A stretch of 8,043 nt of DNA from Lichenicoccus sp964235615. Lineage in GTDB: Bacteria; Pseudomonadota; Alphaproteobacteria; Acetobacterales; Acetobacteraceae. Where the stretch lies: the NCBI GenBank assembly GCA_964235615.1, contig CAXSEE010000190.1, positions 1 to 8,043 on the forward strand, written 5' to 3'. Below are positions 1 to 6,443 of the stretch, piece after piece (positions within the stretch are counted from its first letter, which is position 1; the number at the start of each line of letters is the position of its first letter). Under the pieces are notes generated by a model. The model did no database searches. It saw only the letters and a program-made list of their open reading frames with translations, and was not told the DNA's origin. The translations under genes were made by a program, and so were the position numbers.

Positions 1-118
1 TGCAGCGGCGCCGGCCGATACCGAAGCATGCATGGGTTTTACGTGGCCGGATAGCGGTGTCGGATACCCGGCGTCGCCCTCCCCGACCCGAGCATCCGTC
101 TTTCTCGCACGCCACCCT
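1..118. other. left-edge region with no supported gene
   Basis: This stretch lies beyond the stop codon of the histidine kinase. On the minus strand, ATG codons at 33 and 29 each open a frame that runs off the left edge, so a leftward gene could start here. Only about ten codons are visible and there is no convincing ribosome binding site. On the plus strand the frame from base 1 closes at a TAG at 52-54, which could equally be the tail of a rightward gene. I see no terminator hairpin with a T-run. Confidence 0.3.
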
Positions 119-1441
119 TTACGGAAGCATCCGAAGGTTATGCTCTCGGGGCTGTCCGATACGTGTCGCTGCCGGAACCCCGGGATCGGTATTTTCCCCG
201 CTGGGCATTGTCAGCACGAATATCGTCGCCTCCGCGCAGGAGGAGACGCCGAGCGTGCCGCCATGCGAACGGGCAATTTCGGAAGCGATATACAGGCCCA
301 AACCCAGACCCTGGCTGCCCTGGTCAGCCTCGGCGTCGGCGCGGGTGAAGGGCTGGAACAGATGGATCAGCGTCCCGGCCGCGATTGGCGGTCCCTGGTT
401 GCCGACGCTGAGTTCGAACCCGCCTTTGTCGCTGCCGGCCCTGACCTGCACGGGCTGGTCCTGGGCGCCATGCGTCAGCGCGTTGGCAAGCAGGTTCGAC
501 AGCAACTGGCCGATCCGCGGCGGATCGCAGAACACCGGGGAACACAGGTCAATCTCGGACTCGATATGCCTGCCGGGATGGATAGCCCGCAACTCCTGCA
601 CGACCTGGAGCAGGACCGTCGCCAGATCCGCCTCCCGGCGCGCGACGGGGATGCCGTCGCCCAGCTTGCCGCGGGCGAAATCCAGCACGTTGTCGACCAA
701 CTCCGACATCCGCCCGCAGCTCTGCTGCATCTGCCCGATCATGAGGGACGCCCGCTCGTCTGGTTGGCGGCGGGCCAGCCAGTCGAGACCCATGCTGACG
801 GCGGCTATCGGGTTGCGCAGGTCGTGTCCGAGCACGGCGACGAACTGTTCGCGCAGCAAACCGGTCTCCCTGGCATCGGCCAGCGCCGACCGGGTCAGCT
901 CCAGCCGTTCCTCGACCTCGATCTGGGCGGCGATCAGTTCGGCGAAAAGCTGCAGGGTCGGCAGCATCCGGTCCGCGGGCAAGGATGCCGGCTTGGGGTC
1001 CAGCGCGCAGATGGTGCCGAAGAAGCCGCCGCGGCGGCGGATGATCGGCACGGCGATATAGCTCTCGAAGCCGTAGAGCCGCGGCGTCGGGTGGCCGCAG
1101 TAGAAGGGGTCGTGGCTCGCGTTCTCGATGAGGATGGGGGTCAGGGAGAGGTGGATCTCGTGGCAGAAGGTCGTCAGCACATCGAGCTGGCCGCCCGGCT
1201 CGAGGCCGAAGCCGATCCGGTCGAGCACGGCACACGCGGTCCATGAATGGTCATCCACCCGCGCGATCGCCCCGAAACCCAGCCCGGTGGTGTCGCACAG
1301 GATGCGCAGGATCATCGGCACGGCACTGATCCGCTGGACCAGCGCCACGTCGGCCGACACGGGATTTGTTATTTCAAGAATCGGTAAGGCAATGCCTGCC
1401 GGAGCCGCGGGAATCCTGGGCGGCTCTTGATCGATGATCAT
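119..1441 (-). CDS. GAF-domain sensor histidine kinase
   Basis: Two-component sensor kinase, predicted to autophosphorylate on histidine and pass the phosphate to a response regulator that is not in this window. From the ATG at 1441 it has 440 residues. A GAF domain covers about residues 30-170. The DHp helix follows, with the H-box FVAVLGHDLRNP at 200-211 and phospho-acceptor His206. The HATPase_c domain has an N-box QLLSNLLANALTHG at 312-325, an F-box LFQPF near 361 and a G2 box GLGLGLYIA at 378-386. The G1 box reads GNQGPPI (347-353), with Asn where the usual DxGxG has Asp; related bacteriophytochrome-type kinases show the same kind of variant. There is no signal peptide or membrane segment, so it should be cytosolic and sense an internal ligand, redox state or light; which one cannot be told. 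A TTG at 1453 would add four residues, and neither start has a strong Shine-Dalgarno. It lies 133 bp downstream of trpE on the same strand. Confidence 0.9.
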   Translation of the reverse strand: MIIDQEPPRIPAAPAGIALPILEITNPVSADVALVQRISAVPMILRILCDTTGLGFGAIARVDDHSWTACAVLDRIGFGLEPGGQLDVLTTFCHEIHLSLTPILIENASHDPFYCGHPTPRLYGFESYIAVPIIRRRGGFFGTICALDPKPASLPADRMLPTLQLFAELIAAQIEVEERLELTRSALADARETGLLREQFVAVLGHDLRNPIAAVSMGLDWLARRQPDERASLMIGQMQQSCGRMSELVDNVLDFARGKLGDGIPVARREADLATVLLQVVQELRAIHPGRHIESEIDLCSPVFCDPPRIGQLLSNLLANALTHGAQDQPVQVRAGSDKGGFELSVGNQGPPIAAGTLIHLFQPFTRADAEADQGSQGLGLGLYIASEIARSHGGTLGVSSCAEATIFVLTMPSGENTDPGVPAATRIGQPREHNLRMLP

Positions 1442-1574
1442 AACCGGATACAAGCTCAGGACCGATCTTTTATCACGTTATCGACATTAACTGGCTATTC
1501 GGATGGAAGCCAGCATCGTCTCCGATGGCAGGTCTGCCGGCCGTTGTCGTGCAGGATCCGGTAGAGCCCCATTC
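1442..1574. other. intergenic region between trpE and the histidine kinase
   Basis: This 133-bp stretch is more AT-rich near the kinase start than the coding DNA around it. On the minus strand the motif GATAACGTGATAA (about 1469-1481) contains two GATAA units 8 bp apart, and GTTA/TAAC arms (1477-1491) flank it. These could belong to a kinase promoter or operator, but no good -35/-10 pair is visible. A short GGCA/TGCC hairpin near 1527-1540 lacks a T-run, so no rho-independent terminator for trpE is supported. A 25-codon open frame (1495-1572, minus) has no clear ribosome binding site and is not called as a gene. Confidence 0.4.
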
Positions 1575-3226
1575 TCAGGCCCCATGCCGCTGCTCGTTCC
1601 AGGCATCGCCGTGGGCAAAGCGCACCGCCGCCTCCGCCGCCCGGGTCAGGGCGCGCGCCTTCTGCACGGTCTCCTCGTATTCCGCCGCCGGCACGCTGTC
1701 GGCGACCACGCCGCAGCCGGCCTGCACATGCATCACGCCCTCCTTTACGACAGCCATGCGCAGGCCGATGCAGGTGTCCATGCTGCCGTCGGCGGCGAAA
1801 TACCCGATGCAGCCGGCATAGGCCGCGCGCCGCGTCGGTTCGAGTTCGTCGATGATCTGCATCGCCCGGATCTTCGGAGCACCCGTCAGCGTGCCGGCCG
1901 GAAAGCCCGCCACCAGCGCGTCCAGCGCATCGAGGCCGGGACGGAGCTTCCCCACCACCGTCGAGGAGATGTGCATCACATGGCTGAAGCGCTCGATCAC
2001 GAAGCTCTCGGTCACCCGCACGCTGCCCAGTTCGGCGACGCGGCCGACATCGTTGCGGCCGAGATCGATCAGCATCAGATGCTCCGCCCGCTCCTTGGGA
2101 TCGGCCAGCAGCTCGGCGGCCAGCCTGCGGTCCGCCTCGGGATCGTCGCCACGCGGCCTGGTGCCCGCCAGCGGCCGAACCGTGACCTCGCCGTCGCGCA
2201 GGCGCACCAGCACCTCCGGCGAACTGCCGACCAGGCTGAAGCCGTCGAAATCCAGGAAGAACAGGAAGGGCGACGGGTTGATGCGGCGCAGCGCGCGATA
2301 CAGCGCGAACGGCGGCAGGGTGAAATCCATCGAGAAGCGCTGGCTCGGCACCACCTGGAACACGTCCCCGGCGGCGATATACTCCTGGATGCGGCGGACG
2401 CAGTCCTCGAAAGCCGCGCGGGTGAAGTTGGAACGCGGCTGCTGCATCGTGCCCGCCGCGGTATCCGGTACCAGGCCCGAAAGCGGCAGCGGCTCGGACA
2501 GGGCGGCCCGCGCCTGGGCCAGCAATGCCTCGGCCGCCTCGATGTCGTCATTGTCGCGCAGCAGCGCCGCCAGTGTCAGCTCGTCGCGCACGTTGTCGAA
2601 GATCGCGAACAGCGACGGCCGCAGCAGCACGGCCTCGGGCAGGCCGAGATCATCCGCCGGCGGGTCCGGCAGCCGCTCCATCTGCCGGACCATGTCATAG
2701 CCGAGATAGCCGAACAGGCCTCCGATCATCGGCGGCAGGGAAGGCGGCAGGTCGAGCCGGCTGTCCTGCATCAGCGCCCGCAGGCTGTCGAGCGGAACGC
2801 TCGCCTCTGTCATGAAGTCGGGCGGCGGGCACGCCTCGACCGCGAAGCCGCCATGCCCGCGCGATATCGAGACCACCCCGCCGGCACANNNNNNNNNNNN
2901 NNNNNNNNNNNNNNNNNNNNNNNNNNNNNNNNNNNNNNNNNNNNNNNNNNNNNNNNNNNNNNNNNNNNNNNNNNNNNNNNNNNNNNNNCCTCGACCGCGA
3001 AGCCGCCATGCCCGCGCGATATCGAGACCACCCCGCCGGCACAGCGCCACACCACGTCCGGCAGCAGGCCGATCACCGAATAGCGGCCGCGCGCCACGCC
3101 GCCCTCGATGCTTTCCAGCAGGAAGGCGTTACGCGCGGCACCTGGCAGGATGCCGGTCAGCTTGAGGAACGCCGCCACCGGCGTCAGCAGGTCCGCCGCC
3201 TCGATGCTATGGAGGATACGCGCCAC
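1575..3226 (-). CDS. trpE: anthranilate synthase component I (interrupted by an assembly gap)
   Basis: Catalyses chorismate plus an amino group to anthranilate and pyruvate, the first committed step of tryptophan synthesis, normally with the TrpG glutaminase. After removing 155 bases (100 N plus one 55-bp duplicate) the frame is continuous and encodes 498 residues, the usual TrpE length. The N-terminal regulatory domain has the tryptophan-binding LLES motif (36-39) and RYS at 48-50, so feedback inhibition by tryptophan is expected. The chorismate-binding domain shows RPLAGTRPRG (299-308), HLMLIDLGRNDVGR (331-344), PAGTLTGAPK (391-400), GCGVVADSVP (452-461) and EYEETVQKA (464-472). The start is a GTG at 3226 with AAAAAGGAG seven bases upstream. 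It follows the foldase gene by 40 bp and is probably cotranscribed with it; there is no room for a leader-peptide attenuator. As printed, the two halves are in different frames, an artefact rather than a pseudogene. No trpG fusion or trpG downstream is present. Confidence 0.95.
2834..3043. repeat. 55-bp identical direct repeat flanking the N gap
   Basis: Bases 2834-2888 and 2989-3043 are identical over all 55 positions and lie immediately on either side of the N run. Both encode the same TrpE segment (around residues 62-79). Keeping one copy and dropping the N run joins the two trpE halves in frame. Adjacent contig ends that share one k-mer-length overlap give exactly this picture, and 55 is a common assembler k value. 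The repeat is therefore read as one genomic segment reported twice. Confidence 0.9.
2889..2988. other. assembly gap of exactly 100 N
   Basis: A run of 100 undetermined bases sits inside trpE. One hundred is a conventional placeholder for a gap of unknown size, and the matching flanks indicate that the true gap is probably minus 55 bp, an overlap. No biological sequence is likely to be missing here. Confidence 0.97.
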
Positions 3227-3269
3227 ACCTGGGCTCCTTTTTAGGAATTACTCCTTGATTTAGGAATTA
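3227..3269 (-). promoter_or_regulatory. tandemly duplicated ribosome-binding-site segment before trpE
   Basis: Read on the minus strand from the foldase stop codon, TAATTCCTAAATCAAGGAG (3269-3251) is followed directly by TAATTCCTAAAAAGGAG (3250-3234), a tandem duplication with a 2-bp indel. Each copy ends in a strong Shine-Dalgarno. The second lies seven bases before the GTG start of trpE and is the working site. In each copy an upstream TCCT can pair with the AGGA of the Shine-Dalgarno in a four-base-pair hairpin. The copies are AT-rich in a GC-rich setting. The first copy begins exactly at the TAA stop of the foldase gene. Confidence 0.7.
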
Positions 3270-5156
3270 TTGGCCGATCACGCTCCGGATTGCCTGCGGA
3301 TTCAACACCGGCTGGCTCGCCTCGCGCAATGCCATGCTGTAGCTCGCCTCGATATCGTCGCCTATCGCGCCGTTGAGCGACGTCCGCAGCCGGTCATAGG
3401 CCAGCCGGTTCACCGACGGGTCCGGATGCTGGATGCCGGTGACGGTGGCGACCGCGAAGCCGTCCGGCGTCTCCACCATCGTCGAGGTGCCGGGAGCGAG
3501 GCTGAAGGCGAGCTGAGCCAGATCCGCGGGCACTCCGGCCGGGGGCGCACCACGGCCGATCGGCCCGACATGCACCACATCGCCGCGGCCGGTCGCGATC
3601 AGGCCGCCGCGGGCGCGTGCAACAGCGAACAATGCCGCCGCCTGCTGCTCGGCAGCACGATGCACCGCGTCGCGCTGCACCGCGGCCGCGACGCGGTCGT
3701 GCGCCATGGCATAGTCCTGGGCCTTGGCCGGCGTCACCTGTTCGACCTGCAGGGCGAACTCGGAATCGTCGGGTCCCTGCTTGAGGTTTGCGGGGTCGCT
3801 CTGCTTCTGGGTGAAGGCCTGTGCCAGGATCGCGCGGCGCTGCGCGTCGTCGCCGGGCAGCGGGGCGGGCTGGCCAGTTGGCGTCAGGCCCTGGGCATCC
3901 AGCGTGCCCTCGGCGGCGACCGCGCCCAAATCCGCCGGGATCGTGTCCAGCCCGCCGCCGCCGGCAATGGCGTCCTGCAGTTTCTGCACCCTGTCGGCCA
4001 GGCCATCACGGGCACGGGCGGCGGCGATCTCGTCATGCAGGGCCGGTTGCTGGGACTCGAAGCTGTGGACGACCGGGGCCGTGACCTTGACCACCTTGAG
4101 CAGCACCCAGCCGGACACCAGATGGACCGGGCCGCTGACCTGGCCGAGAGCGGCGGCGAAGGCCAGCTTGCCGAGCTGCGGGTCCGGGAAGGTCGCCTCG
4201 GTGGCGTCGTCGAGCGCCACCGGAACGCTGTCGCCTGCCGCCGCCTGCATCTGCGGCCAGCCGGAACCGCCCTTCCACAAGATTGCCAATCCCTGCGCGC
4301 GCGCCTCGCTCGGGGCCGTGATCACCTCGACCGAACGCTTTTCCGGCACGCGGCCGTCGCCATTGCGGGCCTTGAAGAGCGCGCGCTCCTCGGCTTCGGG
4401 AACGGCGATGCCGCGCGCCACGGTCGCCGGCGACAGCAGCACCAGCTTGATGCGGCGATATTCCGGCGCCTGGAACTGGTCGGCATGGTTGTCGTAATAG
4501 CGCCGCAGGCTGGCCTCGTCCGGAGCCGGGGGCGACGGGACCGACGATCGCGGGATGCTCACCATGTCCAGCGTCCGGGTCTGCGCGGCATAGTCGTAGG
4601 CCCGCCTGACCACCATTGCCGGCGCCATGGCTCCCAGCCGGAGCGGTTCGATCAGCGCATTCACGGTGAGGTCCTCGCGCACCAGGGTCAGCAGCTTCTG
4701 CTCGGTGAGGTTATGCGCGACGAGCCACTGGTCGAACCTGGCGCGGTTGAACTGCTGGTGCTCGTCCTTGAAGGGCGGCAGGTCGAAGATGGTCTGGCGC
4801 AGCACGGCGTCAGGAACGACGATGCCCATCCGGTCGGCCTCCCGCAACGCCTCGGCGTGGCTGACCAGCCCCTGCAGCACTTGCAGGGCGATCTGGCCGC
4901 GCTCGCCCGGGGGGATCTGCGAGGCGTCGCCACCGGTCCGCGCCGCCATCTGGTCGAGCTGCTGGCGATAGGCCGCGTCGAATTCCTGCGCGCCGATCTT
5001 CCGGCTGCCGACCGAGGCGACCGTGTTCGCGTCGCGGCCCCCCATGCTGGTGAAGAAGTCGCCGACACCCCATAGTATGAAGGCGGCGAAGATCAGCACG
5101 GCGAACGCCCGTCCGATCCAGGAGTCCACGAACAGGCGTCGTATGTACGAGATCAT
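3267..5156 (-). CDS. PpiD/SurA-like membrane-anchored periplasmic foldase
   Basis: Predicted inner-membrane-anchored chaperone of the PpiD/SurA class, acting on the periplasmic side on newly exported proteins. It has 629 residues, close to the usual PpiD length. The N-terminus is a short basic segment (MISYIRRLF) and one transmembrane helix at about 16-35, then a SurA_N-like helical domain (about 37-190). A parvulin-like region spans about 235-360 and a second, weaker parvulin-like segment lies near 515-575. Canonical parvulin active-site motifs are not recognisable, so it may act mainly as a chaperone rather than as an isomerase. I start it at the ATG at 5156 because this puts the basic segment and membrane helix at the N-terminus as in the family. 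The frame stays open to an ATG at 5285, but that 43-residue extension is Gly/Ser/Arg-rich and lies in the divergent promoter region. trpE follows after 40 bp. ppiD is a plausible name but is not certain for alphaproteobacterial members. Confidence 0.88.
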   Translation of the reverse strand: MISYIRRLFVDSWIGRAFAVLIFAAFILWGVGDFFTSMGGRDANTVASVGSRKIGAQEFDAAYRQQLDQMAARTGGDASQIPPGERGQIALQVLQGLVSHAEALREADRMGIVVPDAVLRQTIFDLPPFKDEHQQFNRARFDQWLVAHNLTEQKLLTLVREDLTVNALIEPLRLGAMAPAMVVRRAYDYAAQTRTLDMVSIPRSSVPSPPAPDEASLRRYYDNHADQFQAPEYRRIKLVLLSPATVARGIAVPEAEERALFKARNGDGRVPEKRSVEVITAPSEARAQGLAILWKGGSGWPQMQAAAGDSVPVALDDATEATFPDPQLGKLAFAAALGQVSGPVHLVSGWVLLKVVKVTAPVVHSFESQQPALHDEIAAARARDGLADRVQKLQDAIAGGGGLDTIPADLGAVAAEGTLDAQGLTPTGQPAPLPGDDAQRRAILAQAFTQKQSDPANLKQGPDDSEFALQVEQVTPAKAQDYAMAHDRVAAAVQRDAVHRAAEQQAAALFAVARARGGLIATGRGDVVHVGPIGRGAPPAGVPADLAQLAFSLAPGTSTMVETPDGFAVATVTGIQHPDPSVNRLAYDRLRTSLNGAIGDDIEASYSMALREASQPVLNPQAIRSVIGQ

Positions 5157-5337
5157 GAGGCGTCCACGGTATGCGGGTCCGGACCCGAAAGCCGCGCACC
5201 ATACGGACCGTCCGCCGGATTGGCCACTCCGGCCGCCCGCACTATTGTCAGGGCCCGCCGCTATTGTCAGGAACCGGGCGCTCATGGTTTATGCGCCCGC
5301 GAGCAGCATGTCCGGAACGCAGCAAGAGAGCTAGACG
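5157..5337. promoter_or_regulatory. divergent regulatory region between the foldase and tpiA genes
   Basis: This 181-bp region must hold the start signals for both the leftward and the rightward unit. It contains a 14-bp perfect palindrome CGGGTCCGGACCCG (5174-5187), a second inverted repeat CGGAC-C-GTCCG (5204-5214) and a tandem 11-mer CTATTGTCAGG at 5242-5252 and 5261-5271 (19-bp period). The second TTGTCA (5264-5269) lies 17 bp before GTTTAT (5287-5292), a weak but plausible -35/-10 pair for tpiA. Reading leftward, the same repeats give CTGACA, also -35-like. The palindromes sit 18-58 bases upstream of the foldase ATG and could be operators or leader hairpins. Confidence 0.5.
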
Positions 5338-6108
5338 ATGCGTCAGATGATCGCCGGAAACTGGAAGATGAACGGCCTCACCGCCGGCGCGGAAGCGCTG
5401 GCACGCGCCATCCGCGAGGGGGTCGAGGCCAACAGCCTGGCCGAAAGCGCCGATGTGGTTCTATGCCCGCCGTTCACCCAGCTCGCCACCGTCGGCCGTA
5501 TCCTCCAAGGCGGCCCGGTCTTGTGGGGCGCGCAGGACTGCTACATGCACCAGGACGGCGCGCATACCGGCGACATCTCGCCTGCCATGCTGCGCGACCT
5601 CGGCGCCACCCACGTCATCCTCGGTCATTCCGAGCGGCGCCAGAGTCATTCAGAGCTCGACGAGACCGTGCGCGAGAAGGCGGTCGTGGCCGCCGCGCAC
5701 GGCCTGATCCCGATCGTCTGCGTCGGCGAGAGCGACGAGCAGCGCGGCGCCGGCCGGCATGACGACGTGGTCGGCTGGCAGATCAAGGGCAGCCTGCCGG
5801 ACGGCTTCGACGGCGTCGTCGCCTATGAGCCGGTCTGGGCGATCGGCACCGGCCGCACCGCGACGGAGGCCGATATCGAGGCCATGCACGGCTTCATACG
5901 CGGCGAGCTGGTGCGGCAGTTCGGCCACGATCGAGGCCGCGCGATCCGCATCCTGTATGGCGGCTCGGTCAACGCCGGCAACGCCGCAGCCCTGCTCGCG
6001 GTGCCGGAGGTCGGCGGCGCGCTGGTCGGCGGCGCCAGCCTCAAGGCCGCCGACTTCCTCTCGATAATCCAAGCCGCCGGTATCCGCGCCGCCCACCCCA
6101 GCACATGA
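5338..6108 (+). CDS. tpiA: triosephosphate isomerase
   Basis: Interconverts dihydroxyacetone phosphate and glyceraldehyde 3-phosphate in glycolysis and gluconeogenesis, in the cytosol. The 256-residue product matches the usual length of about 250. Catalytic and substrate-binding residues are all present: Asn8 and Lys10 in AGNWKMNG, His97 in GHSERR, Glu164 in the AYEPVWAIGTG loop (the flexible lid follows it), and the phosphate-binding glycines at YGGS (207-210) and GG at 231-232. Cys128 in PIVCVGE is the family's conserved cysteine. The ATG at 5338 has a moderate AAGAGAG-type Shine-Dalgarno seven bases upstream; an in-frame ATG three codons later (5347) is the only nearby alternative. It opens the rightward unit, and its TGA overlaps the secG ATG in the sequence ATGA, suggesting translational coupling. 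Confidence 0.98.
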   Translation: MRQMIAGNWKMNGLTAGAEALARAIREGVEANSLAESADVVLCPPFTQLATVGRILQGGPVLWGAQDCYMHQDGAHTGDISPAMLRDLGATHVILGHSERRQSHSELDETVREKAVVAAAHGLIPIVCVGESDEQRGAGRHDDVVGWQIKGSLPDGFDGVVAYEPVWAIGTGRTATEADIEAMHGFIRGELVRQFGHDRGRAIRILYGGSVNAGNAAALLAVPEVGGALVGGASLKAADFLSIIQAAGIRAAHPST

Positions 6109-6443
6109 CCAGTTTCCTGCTCATCCTGCATCTGATCGTCACCCTCACCCTGATCGGCACCGTGCTGATCCAGCGCAGCGAAGGCGGCGGTCTCGGCATC
6201 GGCACCACGCAGGGCATGGGCTCGTTCATGTCCGGCCGCGGCACGGCCAACCTGCTGACCCGTATCACCGCGGTCCTGGCGACCCTGTTCATGGTGCTGT
6301 CGCTGACCCTGGCGGTGCTGAACCGCGGCACCGCCGGCGTCGGCCGCGACATCCTGGCCGAACCTCCTCCTGCTGCTCACGCGCCGCATCCGGCCCTCCC
6401 CGCTCCGCCGAAGCCGACCGGGCCGAGCGTGCCGACCCAGTGA
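6105..6443 (+). CDS. secG: preprotein translocase subunit SecG
   Basis: Small inner-membrane subunit of the SecYEG channel that supports protein export. The 112-residue product has two hydrophobic helices, at about 3-22 and 52-73. The conserved VLIQRSEGGGLG motif follows the first helix, and RGTANLLTRITAVLATLF leads into the second. The C-terminal tail (about 85-112) is rich in Pro and Ala, as often seen in alphaproteobacterial SecG, and is probably unstructured. The start overlaps the tpiA stop by four bases (ATGA) with no separate strong Shine-Dalgarno, so it probably depends on translational coupling. Its TGA stop overlaps the ATG of the next gene in TGATG. Confidence 0.97.
   Translation: MTSFLLILHLIVTLTLIGTVLIQRSEGGGLGIGTTQGMGSFMSGRGTANLLTRITAVLATLFMVLSLTLAVLNRGTAGVGRDILAEPPPAAHAPHPALPAPPKPTGPSVPTQ

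Noticed and set aside
32..1246. Long plus-strand open frame of 404 codons opposite the histidine kinase
   Set aside because: It lies antisense to a gene with clear H, N and G boxes. Its product is low-complexity, rich in Arg, Gln, Gly and Ala with no recognisable domain, as expected from high-GC shadow frames.
1428..1440. Inverted repeat TGATC-GAT-GATCA at the start of the kinase gene
   Set aside because: It lies within the first codons of the gene, has only five-base arms and no matching partner nearby. Chance is an adequate explanation.
1495..1572. 25-codon minus-strand frame between trpE and the kinase, as a leader peptide or small protein
   Set aside because: It has no good ribosome binding site, only one Trp codon and no following attenuator hairpin with a T-run. 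Chance open frames of this size are common.
2834..3043. A genuine duplication or mobile insertion disrupting trpE
   Set aside because: The copies are perfectly identical and abut exactly 100 N. Collapsing them restores an intact gene, so an assembly artefact is much more likely.
3270..5075. 601-codon plus-strand open frame opposite the foldase gene
   Set aside because: The minus-strand frame has a membrane anchor and SurA_N-like domain. The plus-strand product is rich in Arg, Gly and His and resembles no family I know, so it is a shadow.
5157..5285. 43-residue N-terminal extension of the foldase from the ATG at 5285
   Set aside because: It would bury the basic N-terminus and membrane helix inside the protein, and it runs through the palindromes and repeats of the divergent regulatory region. 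The ATG at 5156 fits the family better.
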